Assembly: GCA_016271365.2 (NCBI GenBank)
Contig: JADMNL010000023.1
Span: forward strand, 608,124,001-608,188,000
Direction of reading: 5' to 3'
Length of the DNA: 64,000 nucleotides
Origin: Neoceratodus forsteri
Taxonomy: Eukaryota; Chordata; Ceratodontiformes; Ceratodontidae
The translations under genes were made by a program, and so were the position numbers. The notes beneath the pieces are model-generated. The model was given only the letters and a program-made list of their open reading frames with translations. It was not told the origin of the DNA and ran no database searches. Below are positions 12,771 to 23,430 of the stretch, one piece after another; position 1 is the first letter of the stretch, and each line of letters starts with the position of its first letter.

Positions 12771-13190
12771 CCCTATAGCTAGGATGGAATAGGCACTTTA
12801 ATGTTAAACCTCAAATTTTGCACGTTAATAACTTTGCAACCATTCAATGGATTTGCACAAAATTTGGAATGCACAGTATGGTATGGTAGAACACTTGATT
12901 TACCAGGTTGTGTTTCAGTCAGACATACAGTGTTTGCACAGCAAAGCACCAAAATATGCACTTTTGCTACTTTTGATGTGTTTTTGCCTGTGGTGCTGCG
13001 TGGATACCATGTGGTCTATTGGTTTGAAACAAGGAACATAGAAAGAGGTTGGGTCAAGGAACAATCCAGCATTGGTCTGGTGAAAAAATATTACTCTGTT
13101 CTAAAGTTATTTAATTTAGAAATTTTGAGTTCTGAGCATGCACAGTTCAAAAAGTTTATATGTACATTTTGCAAAGAAGAATGGCCTCAG
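12771..13190. repeat. possible old dispersed repeat
   Basis: The stretch includes phrases such as AACTTTGCAACCATTCAATGG and GATTTGCACAAAATTTGG. Similar wording recurs in this window near 13720 and 24570-24620. That suggests an old interspersed family, but I cannot give ends or class. An open frame of 137 codons here has no recognisable domain. Confidence 0.3.
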
Positions 13191-13550
13191 GGCTATCTGG
13201 TCATCCCCTCATGACCAAAGATTTTACATGCTTCAGCAGAAAATCTTCCACCATGAGAAATTTTTCAGCCATGAGAGCTGTCATCTTGTTTTCAGTTTTC
13301 TGACTGAAAAATATTGCAGTTTTCTCCATGGGTGACATTTGGGAAAATGAGGCATGGGTTTTGCTCAGGGGACCCACTCTATGAAGCCATGCCTTTAGTT
13401 TGCTTTGGTATTGTCACAAAATAGAGTTTTAAAATGTAAAATTCTTCATTTGTGATTTTCTAACATTTTTCCGCCACAAGCCGCAAAATCTTCACGGTCG
13501 AAACAATTTTTGGCCATGAGCTTCCTCCATTAGGGGACGACCAGATAGCC
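13191..13550. mobile_element. MITE-like element with inverted terminal repeats
   Basis: GGCTATCTGGTCATCCCCT (13191-13209) is matched in inverted orientation at 13532-13550 with one mismatch. Inner parts of the arms also match loosely (CTCATGACCAAAGATTTT against the inverse of the sequence near 13490-13525). There is no coding sequence. Additional copies of the phrase GACCAGAT follow to 13630, so the element may be larger or tandemly repeated. Class is unknown. Confidence 0.5.
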
Positions 13551-14292
13551 AGTTTTTCATGACCAGATGTCCATGGGAAGACCAGATGACCCTAGGGATG
13601 ACCAAATGGTCCAAATTGGGATGATCAGATATCCTCTCATGGCTGAGAATTTCTTGTGGCTAAAAATTTGCCATCTCACAGCCAAAAAATGTTAAAGGTG
13701 TAAAACTTTAGAATTGCATATCTCAATAATGGTTTGGTCTTTTTACATGAGATTTGCAGGGTGTTGAGGGGATGTCCTAGAAATGTGAAGTATGCTGTTT
13801 AGATGTTGGGGAGTTAATTGACTGCAGAGATATTCAATGATTTATTTGACTTTTTTCCCACAGGAATACATTGCAGTCTGTGTCCACATTTTCGGTGCTG
13901 TTATCTCGAAAATGAAGCGAGGTAAAGACTTTTCGATACTGGCTGTAGACCACTTTTGGGTGATCTATGCTGCTGGAATAAGATTTTAAACTGTACAGTA
14001 AGCCTGCAGTGGAATTTTTGTAGGTTGCACGGTTCATGAGACATTGTTACATTTGTGTACCAAGGGTTCATTGCTGGATAGGGATGCTGTATAGCTATGC
14101 CAGATGTGTATTGTTATGCAGTAATGTGCAACATAGTGGGAAGGACCCACACTCTACTACTACATGTGTTTTAATAGTTATATTACACTATTATGCAGTA
14201 CTGGTAACTGCGCTCCCACCAATATGTATTTTTACTACTTATACTACACTTTTTCAAAAAGTGAAGACATTTATGACAAAAAATTTGTTTAA

Positions 14293-14601
14293 TGCATCAG
14301 TTAGGTTAAAGTGACAAAAGTCAGGAAATGAGATGTTAGGGGTGGCACCTAACCCCCACATCCCTCCTCCACAGACTGGCGGATGCCGGGGGGTGCCATG
14401 GGTTCATGCGGCTAACTCTCACCCCATTCTCTTTTACTGTAGCATGTCAACCTGCTTACACAGAATGGGGTGATATTGGCCACACAACCCCATGGCACAC
14501 CCTGGCATCTGTCAGTCAGTGGAGCAGGGTGTGGATGTGTTAGGTGTTCAACCTTAATGGCCTCATTTCCTGACTTTTGTTGCTTTAACCTAACTGATGC
14601 A
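14293..14601. mobile_element. palindromic MITE flanked by TTAA
   Basis: A 309-bp element is built almost entirely of two inverted arms of about 140 bp. The left arm begins TGCATCAGTTAGGTTAAAG and the right arm ends with its exact inverse. Both sides are followed by TTAA (14289-14292 and 14602-14605). A TTAA duplication is typical of piggyBac and Kolobok superfamilies. The termini do not begin with the CCC usual for piggyBac, and since TTAA adjoins the palindrome it could be part of it, so the class is left open. Confidence 0.8.
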
Positions 14602-14605
14602 TTAA

Positions 14606-14690
14606 ATGAAGTTTGTATATATGTGTGTATATATCTCTATCTATAGATATATATAGCTAGATAGATATACATTCATATATATCACTACTA
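14606..14690. repeat. TA/GATA-rich simple sequence
   Basis: Low-complexity TATATA, TCTATCTA and TAGATAGATA runs separate the TTAA-flanked element from a CR1 fragment. Confidence 0.7.
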
Positions 14691-15237
14691 AGTCCCCAGC
14701 TTGAGTACCATCTCCAGTTCTGAGACCCTATCTCAGGAAGGAAACAGATTACAGGTGGTCCAAAAGACAGCTAATGTACTAAAGTGTTGCATGGTCTGCA
14801 TCAAAAGCCCTATGAGGAAAGGCTAAAAGAGATAAACATGTACACCTAGGAGGAAAGGGGGGGATATGACAGAAACCTTTAAATACCTCACAGGAGATAA
14901 TAAAGTACAGAAGTGGGGTATCATTCAGAAAAAGGTGCTCTAGAACAAGGGGCATGATCTGAAACTGAAGGGGGTATAAATTCAGGAGGGATGTGAGCAA
15001 TTATATATTTACAAAAAGGATGGTGAATGCCTGGAACAGTCTCCGGTGGAGGTAATGGGGCTAAAACAGTGGTGGGGTTCAAAAGCTATGGGACAGCTAC
15101 AAGGGCATCATAGAGGTGGGGGTGTGCTATAGATCAAGCAGGGTCTGCAGCAAAATAATGAAAGTTAGAACAAATGGGCAGACAGGGTGGACCTGGTAGC
15201 CCTGATCTGCCATAACATTCTATGTTTCTATGTTTCC
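14691..15237 (+). mobile_element. CR1-like LINE 3' fragment, plus strand
   Basis: This is the C-terminal end of CR1 ORF2 and its 3' UTR. Degenerate frames include the usual YEERL-like and FKYL-like segments (KSPMRKG, then NLYIP-like). The DNA matches the other CR1 copies here in order: AAAAGCCCTATGAGGAAAGG, then GACAGAAACCTTTAAATACC. It ends with CTATGTTTCTATGTTT at about 15237. Confidence 0.75.
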
Positions 15238-15940
15238 TTTAGGTTGCAGTCCTCATGGCGGATGGTTTAAAACATTTCTTTATCTTGAAAGAATTCATGA
15301 GTGGCAACATAGTTAGTAAACTATGATGGCCACTATATGCTAAATACAACAATAGAAGCTTTCTTGTGAAGCACTAAAATGTTTCATGGAATTCTTGTGA
15401 CTTCCCCATTTATTTGCAAAATATCTTTGCAATTTTGACTGTTTTATATTTTTTCAGTTACTCTAGTTGCTGATGTCTGATCATTAGTGTTAGATTTTGG
15501 CCAATGTCCCAAACGACACAATGCTGACATATGTTGTTTATACTTGCAAATGTGTTCAATATGACTAATTAAGTTCAGTGCCATTGATTATTTTAAGCAG
15601 CTTAGCATGCTTCCATCAGATTAGGCAATACAATTCAACTGAAAATATGATATATTTTATAAATAGTTTGATTAAAAACTATATGGCTTGGTAATTTAAT
15701 TTATGGTTGCACTTTAGGATACTTGCTCACTAGTACATGAAGTTCAGTATGACTATTAGTCTATGACTTGCTGTTTTATCTGTATTCAATTTTGGTATGA
15801 GAAAAGGTTAAAGGGCAGCTGCTGTCTCAGGAAATACACTGAAAACATATTATTTAGATACAGCTCTGGTTTTATTCCAAACAATTTATATAGTAATTGA
15901 AGTTCTTTACTGATAAAGGCACTCCCAGGAAACAGGAATA
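15238..15940. other. A/T-rich intron sequence, nothing recognised
   Basis: No repeat boundary, hairpin or coding frame stands out. Confidence 0.4.
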
Positions 15941-16059
15941 TTGTCCTTTAGAGTTCCCAATGGCCCACTACCGCACTTGATGTTATTATTCTCTTGGTCA
16001 ATCACAACAATGTGTTGCTGTGGAATTGACTGTAATGGCAGAAGCAGGAAATTAAAAGC

Positions 16060-16235
16060 AGAGGTGAGGAATATGTACAGTACTTATGGTCAAGGAACCA
16101 CTAGGGATCAAATTGCACTTTATCTAATCCTTAGCAACAAATATAACCTAGTCAGAGAAGTGGAACCTGGAGGAACACTAAGCAATGGTGGCCATACCAT
16201 CACCATATTCACTTTAGAAGGAACAGGAATTTAAG
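16060..16235 (+). pseudogene. CR1-type endonuclease C-terminal fragment
   Basis: The frame ending at 16234 contains TRDQIALYLILSNKYNLV followed by EVEPGGTLSNGGHTI. This matches the layout of the end of a CR1/Jockey-group endonuclease (a DL-x-LTN box, then a G-x-L-x-SDH box). The catalytic SDH is altered to NGGH, so it would be inactive. It is a short isolated fragment. Confidence 0.5.
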
Positions 16236-16739
16236 GGCTTTTCATTGGGGTTGATGAGGCAGCAGGTAACTTGTGTTACACCTATACCAAGCTTATTATA
16301 TAAACTGCTCATGCCCTACATATCCTACAGATGCTAAATTCCATTGCTGCCTGACTGTAGCCCCACCAATAACCCCTATGTTGTTTCCTTCTAACTACTG
16401 TGTATGCTCCACAAGCATATCACAACTTAGCTGCCTGTTGAACCAGTAAATATATGAGAATGGCACCTACTGTGCTCCTGCACAAGGCAGATTTTAAAAG
16501 ATTAGGAAACTCACAGCATGAGTACCTTGAAAAACAAAACTCACAGCTATTAGTGTTCAGCAACAATTGAACATTAAACACAAATTGACTGATTAAAGCA
16601 ACATGCTAATCCTGGAGAAAAGAGTACAATAGTAACAGATGCAGTTTAATGTGGATGGTAAGAGAAATACTTAAAGCAACAAATGAGCAGTATGAGGCAG
16701 CACTGGGTCCAAACAGTGCTGAACAACATAGCGTTGGCT
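16236..16739. other. intron sequence, no clear feature
   Basis: Mostly unassigned. A short CR1-like phrase (QMQFNVDG in one frame, near 16640) may be a scrap of reverse transcriptase but is too short to call. Confidence 0.3.
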
Positions 16740-17040
16740 AGGAGCAGGCAGTAAAAATGGCACCAATTTTTTTTTGTGTGAGGAGCCATGCCTCCCACCA
16801 CCAAACAAGGGGGCTCTGCTGCCCTTCATCCTCCCATCTTTAGATTCTCACTCTGAGGGGAGGGATCCTGGGAAAGAATTTGTAACAAGCATGCCCCATG
16901 TAAAAAAAAAAATAAGTAAGTCTTGAGGTATGCTAAAAGGTTAGAGACCAGGATTAGAATCCTGGTCTCCACTGCTGCTGGACAATCCACTTGATGCCCC
17001 AGACCTCCACACCATGGGATCAGCTCAGCCAACATCCTGG
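16740..17040 (-). mobile_element. tRNA-derived SINE-like copy with a perfect hairpin, minus strand
   Basis: Read on the minus strand, GGAGACCAGGATTCTAATCC resembles a tRNA box-B region. The layout resembles the copy at 19440-19700. The box-B region has become a perfect palindrome: 12-bp arms 16944-16955 and 16958-16969 around a 2-base loop. An A/T run near 16900 may be internal. The ends are approximate. Confidence 0.45.
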
Positions 17041-18555
17041 ATTCTGGTACCCTTGTGTTTTATCAGCACCATGGACAGTGACCAGGAAGTGCTTACAGCA
17101 AGCACTGTAAATCCCCTCACTGTCCATGTGAGCACTATCAGACTAGTGCCATAGTGCGGCACTATTCTGGTAGCACTCACTTGACGGGGTACCATGTGAG
17201 GTGTGTTGGAAGAGCAAAATGCAAGTAATCAGTGAAAACAGACAGCATGGCAGAGATCATGTTAGGGAGAACAAACGAGAATCAGAGGGGTAAATACGTG
17301 GTAATCTAACAGATAACATTTGAGACCAGATTCAGTACTGTAATAAATTCTTCAGATATGTAAAGGAGAAGAAAAAACACAAAGTAGTGATGTCTACTAA
17401 AGGATGAGGAAAAGGGTATAATAATTATAAAAGACTGACATAGTTATAGGGTCTTAAAATTCTGCAGTTTACATCAATTTGAATTTTAATTAAAAATGTT
17501 TCAATGTTTGACTACTTATAACTTAGACCCCTTTAAAAAAGATGATCTGAATCTTGGTGCTCCTGATATTGCTGTCCATGAGGCAGAGAACTAAATATGG
17601 TTCAATTACAAAATAAGTTTTATAATTAGATGGAAATCACTGAAATTTAAATATTGGTAAAATTTCATGAAATGTTTATGGATATTTTAAAATTTAACAT
17701 AAGAAAAATCATAATTTAACCTGAATCTTCTGCTGGCAAAAGTTAAATTTCACCGAGCACTGATTACAAAATCTTTTGATCTGCTTCTGAAGTGTTTCAT
17801 AATGCATTCCATGTGTTTGCTTGCTTTGCTACCTTCTACCCTCCACTGTTGCCCCCATTCAAAGCTACTGCTAATCATTACCCCAGGACATTTTCCTTCT
17901 CAGTTGCAGCAGTCTAAGTATTGTTTTGTAGTACTTTGCTCTTCTGTTCCTCCTAACTACTGTAGATGCATCACATTTCATTGCTCAACATTATATGTCT
18001 AATTAATTATTCATGAGTCTAGTGATGCTTTTGATTGGCTACTGGATCAGTCATTTACTTCTTAGAAATGACCAATCCAGCAGTCAACTGATGCTGTGTG
18101 GCATGCACAGCTCATACCACTCTGGTTAAAACCTTAATTAATGGAAAAAAGAAAATTATTATAGCAAATATAATCACAATAACAATCCTGAAATTGGTCA
18201 TTTCCTTGTATTAATGACAAGGAGGGAGGTGACCCTTGGCTGTGCCTCAGGTCACCCATTTCCAACTGCTCATTAATCCTTGGAAATGATAGGCTTCTCA
18301 GTTCTTATTTCGTAATTGATGTTCATCTGCCATTTTCTGCCAACTCACTGAGCATGTCTCACTCCTTCTACATTTCATCAGCCTCCTGCTGAGATGCAGC
18401 TACCCTTCCAGTTTTGGAATAATCACTAAACATTGCAACCCAGATACTTCTACCTATATAAAGATCAGATTCAGTATAAATATCTTTAACAAACTTGACC
18501 CAAGTACACATACCATTTATTATAATCCACTGTTTCTTGTGCTGCAGCCAGATTC
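17041..18555. other. intron sequence with weak LINE scraps
   Basis: A plus-strand phrase near 17340 (RYVKEKKKH) resembles the linker between CR1 endonuclease and reverse transcriptase but is isolated. 17450-17750 is an A/T-rich old repeat with phrases (AAATTTCATGAAATG) that recur near 24710. The remainder holds nothing I can name. Confidence 0.3.
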
Positions 18556-18890
18556 TAATACATAGAAACATTGAAAGATAAACACAGCTGGCAGATATGG
18601 ACCAAGGATCCATCAAGTCAACCCATATAAATACTCCTTCCTCACCCCTGTAATAAAGTCCTGATGGGGTATCTACCCTGTCCCCTTTCTTGAATTACCT
18701 ACTTTCCTAGTTCCACCTAGTGGAACTAGTAGTCCCTTAGCCTGTCCCAGCCATATGTTTGAACCTATTTATAGCCCCTGCCCTCACCACTTCTGCTGTA
18801 AGTTCATTCCTTGGCTCTTCCACCTCTCAGAGAAGTAGAACTTCCTCACATACCTCCTAAATTTGGAATGCTGGAATGCCTTATTTTGTT
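18556..18890 (-). mobile_element. CR1-like 3' end, minus strand
   Basis: It begins with the CR1-type tail inverse (ACATAGAAACATTGAAAGAT) followed by GGCAGATATGGACCAAGG and a 3' UTR-like segment. The order matches the other minus-strand CR1 tails at 11165 and 58871. There is no protein-level signal because only the terminal 330 bp are present. Confidence 0.65.
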
Positions 18891-19081
18891 GCTTCTACCT
18901 TAATTGCTCATTTTGCACTGACTCCTGTAATTAATTTGTGTTCTTTGTTTGATCTTTATTGTAACTGTGAATTGTGTCTGTGCTATGTATTTTGCATCCC
19001 TTATTCCCCTAACCCTAGGTCACACTTGGAGACAAGCCTTGGCTCATTAGGCCTTTACGGTCACCAATGGTCAAATAAATA
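18891..19081 (+). mobile_element. L2/SINE-type 3' tail
   Basis: The segment ends CACTTGGAGACAAGCCTTGG ... TCAAATAAATAAAA, the kind of stem-like 3' end used by L2-clade LINEs and their SINE partners. No coding part is attached. Confidence 0.35.
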
Positions 19082-19132
19082 AAACATGAATAAATAAATA
19101 TGTACATACATAAATAAATACGCATATATATA

Positions 19133-19177
<45 letters not shown>

Positions 19178-19180
19178 TTA
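19082..19180. repeat. (ATAA)n and (TA)n microsatellites
   Basis: AATAAATA-rich sequence is followed by a TG run and then an uninterrupted TA run (about 19143-19175). Confidence 0.9.
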
Positions 19181-19439
19181 CCCCATCAACCTCTATTTGT
19201 GCCCCTTTTAATGCATCCTTATTCCTCTTAAATCAGTCTTTGCTGTTCACTCTATTTATTGCCATTAGGAACATGCGGGTCTGTATTATACTGCCCCACT
19301 CTTTCTGGCATCCAGCGGGGCATGGGTCAAAACCCCACAAACAAAAACAAGCATGGCAATCAATGCACAAGCAAAATGTTGTGTGCTGAAATAAGGTCTG
19401 TAAAACACTAAGCATCACAAACACAGCGTACACCATAGA

Positions 19440-19700
19440 AATAATGAAGTCTTTTTGTTTTGTGGGGGCTCACCCTCTGCCCCACCACACCACACAGACT
19501 TAAAATAATTAGCTCCAAGGGGTGTGGACTTTGGGGATGGGGAGAAACTCATTAGGGGAGAATTTGTTTATTAACAATATAAAAGTTGCAACACCAGGAG
19601 ACCTGGGGACCGAACTGTGGTCTCAGGTCTCCAACGCTGCCATGTTCTGGTATCTTAGCTACTCCACCATAGGAGTGGATCGATCAGACACCACACCAAT
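19440..19700 (-). mobile_element. tRNA-derived SINE-like copy, minus strand
   Basis: On the minus strand it reads GGTGGAGTAGCTAAGATACC (box A-like) and then CAGTTCGGTCCCCAGGTCTC (box B-like), followed by a tRNA-unrelated body. That is the normal layout of a tRNA-derived SINE. It resembles the copy at 16740-17040. Confidence 0.5.
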
Positions 19701-20052
19701 GGCAACTTGATTCCTTCCTACTTTTAGCACACAGTGACAGGGTAGCAGTAATTCACTACCGCATTATACCCCTGTCACTCTAAATATTTTCATGCTTTAC
19801 ACAGCACAGTTCTTGCTGTGCTATTCTAGCAGTAGCATATTGACCTGGTACCCATCCAGCAAGTACATGTTTAGAACCTCTAGCTGTTACTCATAGGATC
19901 TGCCCTGTTGGAGCTGAATCCTCTTGGTGACCCTTTGCTGCACAGATTGAAGTCTAGTATAGTTCTGTCTTTTCTCAGGTGGAGACTGCAAAATGATAAC
20001 AGCATTTCATAGAAGGACCCACCAGTCACTTATACAGGGCAAAATCACTTCC
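19701..20052. other. intron sequence, nothing recognised
   Basis: No coding frame or clear repeat. Confidence 0.3.
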
Positions 20053-20370
20053 TTTCTCTTTCTGTCAGAACCACCAAGGGAGGTTGACAGTGAAAATGCC
20101 AAACCTGCCAAACAGCGGCGGCACAATACCGATACAGGTATTGTGCTGTCCATTCAACAAGTGTTTTCTGTGGGGAGCTGTGCCCCTCGCACCCTCTGGA
20201 CTTTAGGATTATCAACTCCAGGTCGGAGATGGTCCAGGGAGGGCAGAACACTGGGGAAGGAAAACACGGAAAAGGACCATTACAGCAATTGTCACCGTAA
20301 TGGTCTTTTTTCGTGTTTCACCATAGAGTGTCGACCTGAAGGGTGCACCGATTTTTGTCAAAGCCCTTTC
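20053..20370. mobile_element. three-hairpin non-autonomous element, copy 1
   Basis: It aligns over most of its length with 21655-21990. Shared features in order: CCACCAAG, then (T)TGACAGT, a hairpin GCACAATACC/GGTATTGTGC (20121-20145), AACAAGTGTT, a GGAGGC/CCCC core, and a hairpin GACCATTAC/GTAATGGTC (20275-20305). There is no coding capacity. Family unknown. Confidence 0.6.
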
Positions 20371-20519
20371 TATATACCCCAGTAACCTTGATGCCTTGCA
20401 GCAGACCTTATTACATTGATTGGTTTGGCTGACAGAATTGTTGATAATGACTCTCTGCCCTGTTCCTTGGTTGTAGTGGCCAGTTTAGCCCATCATCCAG
20501 TACTTTGTCTACAGTATGC

Positions 20520-20800
20520 ATTCCTATTCCTGTGTGACTCCATTCAATTTCATGGCATTAAAAATCAACTGCAATATGTTTGACCATCTCTCCTGTCTTT
20601 CTAGATCATTATGCAGCTCCTCTCTCCTCTTCACTATTCTCCCTGGCACATAGCATTGTATCATCTTCAAAGATGCACATGCTACCCTGAATACTTTTCC
20701 CTGTATCACTGTGAGGTGGTTAGAGATAATCAGAGGCTTATCCTTGTGCACAGTTGTGCAACAAAGAAAGCCATCAGTAGTCACACCTGCTTGAGGGGAT
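20520..20800 (-). pseudogene. CR1-like reverse transcriptase fragment, minus strand
   Basis: The minus-strand frame at 20524-20784 holds a segment like the CR1 palm: a degraded ADDTK-equivalent, then ELHNDLERQERWSNILQL and IFNAMK, corresponding to the usual DLDRL-x-WS-x-KWQ-x-FN layout. The catalytic aspartates are not preserved. Confidence 0.5.
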
Positions 20801-20859
20801 CAGTCAGTCAAGCTGGTCATACAGAAGATAATTATGGGTAAAGCATCCATCGGAGAGGA

Positions 20860-21650
20860 TGAAGCTGCACAACTTGTTGTACAAATGATCCAGGGTTAGC
20901 TGAGTGGTGTAGTGTGCAGTGTGGTACAGCATATGATGCTTCCTCGTCAATGGGAAGGAGAAGAAAGTGAGAGATCTCCTATTTCATAAGCACACTGAGA
21001 CAACACTAAGACCCACAGAGAAAGCTGAGCTTGTGCCATATGGTTCTTAAAATATGATTAATTTGCCTACTGTATGTTAGTGATGTATCAGATGAGATTC
21101 CTAGATATTTGAATGTTTTGACTTGCTCAGTAGCATTGCAATCGGATGTTATATGTGAACTAGCTAAATGAGTTAGCCAGTTTTGGAATCCAAACGCCAC
21201 AGATATAGTTTGGTTGTTTTAAAGATCAGTTGGTTGTTGATGAATCTGGAGATTGTGTTGAAATCAAATTGGAGTACTGAATTGACTTTGGACTTCTCAT
21301 TGCACTGTAAGAGAGTATAGTGCCATCTGCATACATATGTAGATAATACCTCCCACTGTGCTTCAGCAGATCATTAACAAAAATGTAGAACAACAGTAGG
21401 CCAAGAATTCAACCTTGAGGAACTTAAAGATTTAAATCAGCAAGGTCTGAACTAATGCCTTGTATGGACACTAACTTTGTTCAATTACTCAGGTAACTTT
21501 CAATCCATATGATGACTGACTGGCTGGGTAGGGTCTTGAGCTTCAGCATAAGCATTGCTTAATTCACCAAGTTGAAGGCATGTAGAGGTCCACAAAGATG
21601 GGTCAGTGAGGAGACTATTATACTAGGGTTTTGGAGAGTGTGACACTGAG
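20860..21650 (-). pseudogene. L2/Jockey-group LINE reverse transcriptase, 3' part, minus strand
   Basis: On the minus strand the blocks run: AFD-like region near 21560, ESYLS-equivalent near 21500, PQG-x-ILGLLLFYIFVNDLL near 21400, a catalytic box reading YADGT near 21320 (second aspartate lost), and then VKTFKYLGISSDTSLTYS and KLSFLCGS near 21010-21110. It continues in the same orientation at 23150-23430, so this is one LINE copy interrupted by about 1.5 kb of later sequence. Confidence 0.7.
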
Positions 21651-21654
21651 CAAT

Positions 21655-21990
21655 GTAGATGGTTCCACCAAGCCGCATTGACAGTAAATTTGTCAATCGG
21701 CATTACAGCAATGGCACAATGCCAACAGTCAGCATTGTGCTATCAGTAGAACAAAGTGTTCTTTTGCAGGAGGCTTGCCTCCCGCCCGCATCAGCCATGC
21801 AGGAGGCTCTGCCCCCACACCCCTGCATTTATGATAATCAACCCAAGCCAGAGTTGTTTCAGGGAGGGGCGAAATCACTGGAGAAAGCTGTATTGTGTAC
21901 TGCAGACCATTCCAGTAAACTGACGATTTTATCACTGTAATGGTCTACATGGTATTTTGATCAATGTTTCAATGGTATACATCTATAGAT
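21655..21990. mobile_element. three-hairpin non-autonomous element, copy 2
   Basis: Partner of 20053-20370. Three stem-loops can be read: 21673-21700 (CCGCATTGACA/TGTCAATCGG), 21714-21740 (GCACAATGC/GCATTGTGC) and 21905-21945 (GACCATTCCAGT against the inverse of ACTGTAATGGTC). A GC-rich centre separates the second and third. This copy lies within the L2-like LINE. Confidence 0.6.
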
Positions 21991-22039
21991 AGGGCAGAAT
22001 TCCCTTTATTGAAACAAGAATGCATAGATAAAGCATGTG

Positions 22040-23180
22040 ACCGGTGACCACTGTCATGGAAGGGTGCCCTGAGTCTGTTCTAGATACCCCCAAAGACTCA
22101 CTAAAATGTTTAGAAGCACAGAAATAAAAAGTAAAAGTGCAGGTCAGGAACAGCAGTCCCCTTGTGTTCTGTTCCTGTGTTTGCTAGAAACTGCCCTTGG
22201 TAAAGGGACAAAATGAAAAGTAAGAGCTGATGGCTGCACTTTACAGCTGTAGGCAAATGTCGAGAACTGTTTTCTTCAGCTCTAAATAAGAGCAGTTAAT
22301 TAAGCAGCTTGTTGCTGCTTTACTTTAAAAATACACCATTCTGTGTGGTATAGGGTTTTCATCTGCTCTAATGAAAGTTTAAAAGAGCAGACAAATACCT
22401 CAAACAATAATAACACAGTTACAATGACAGTAGGACTCTGGGGCCCCATTAAGATTATCTGTGGTGTTTAGCTAAACTCCTAGTAAGGTACACATTGCTT
22501 TAAATAGAAGAAAACAAAATACATGTTTGGGCCTTGTTTACCAAAGGAAATTTACAAGATGCTTACCTGAGTTTAGTGCAGGAGGCGTGCCAGTTTGTAA
22601 GTCAGAAAACACAAGAAAGCTAGATAAAGCTCTAAGGATAACTTTTATGAAACAGTCATTCTTTACCTGTGGGGAGCCCTTTGCTGTATACGGTGCTGTT
22701 ATAGGGCTGGCAGCCCACAGACTGTCTGATTTTGTGGAACTCCCAGTTAGTGAGGTCACTGCCAGAGGTGGAGCTAGGGAAATTAAGCTCCTCATAGCTA
22801 TAAAATTGTGTAGCCAGGCCAGAATGAATATTATGTTAATGTTGCTAGGACTCTCCTATTAACCAAGGCTTGGAAATATCCCTTTTCTTATGTTTAGGCG
22901 GGATATGAGCCTCATAGAGATGTGTTTAGTTAAAAGACATAATATGGGTGTTTCCCAAGGAAGTGATGTCACTAGGACACAGGATAAAAGATTGCCACTA
23001 GAGGCTTTAATTTAGATAAGCGTCAGTTTAGAACTGACTGTGAGAGGTGTAAGACCTTAAGTTTAGAAGGCTTGTGTCTATACCCTAGACAACATTGATG
23101 TTATTGACTTAATGACAATTTTCTTATTTTCTGTTCTGAATTATTATCATTTTATGCTACAAATAATAAAATGATAAATG
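22040..23180 (+). mobile_element. possible solo LTR or other insert splitting the LINE
   Basis: This block separates two parts of one minus-strand LINE. It has promoter- and polyadenylation-like features in the plus orientation: GGATAAAAGATTG near 22982, then CAAATAATAAAATGATAAATG near 23160. The general plan resembles the better supported solo LTR at 47578. I could not find a convincing target duplication, so the ends and the class are uncertain. Confidence 0.35.
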
Positions 23181-23430
23181 CCAACCTGGCATATTTTATG
23201 CACTGATTTTGATGTCTGCCTGCTAATTGTCTCCTGAACAACAACCCGCTACAAAGCACTTTGTGCAGATTGAGCTGCTGAATCAGCTGTGAATGAACAC
23301 ACTTTTCAAGAGCCTTGGAGATGACAGGATGAACCAAAATAGGTCTGTATTAGTAAAGATTCTGGTTAGCCCCTTGTTGTGGAGGAGCACAATTCTGGCA
23401 CATTTCAAGACATTACACATCTAACCGAGG
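23150..23430 (-). pseudogene. L2/Jockey-group LINE reverse transcriptase, N-terminal part, minus strand
   Basis: The minus strand reads WKCARIVPLHKG near 23390, then a frameshift, then LPVISKALEKCVHSQLIQQL near 23290. This is the finger region of L2-type reverse transcriptases, which comes just before the parts found at 20860-21650. It is the 5' portion of the same broken copy. Confidence 0.65.

Noticed and set aside
12801..13214. 137-codon plus-strand open frame
   Set aside because: No recognisable domain. It lies in a dispersed-repeat-like region and ends at the start of a MITE.
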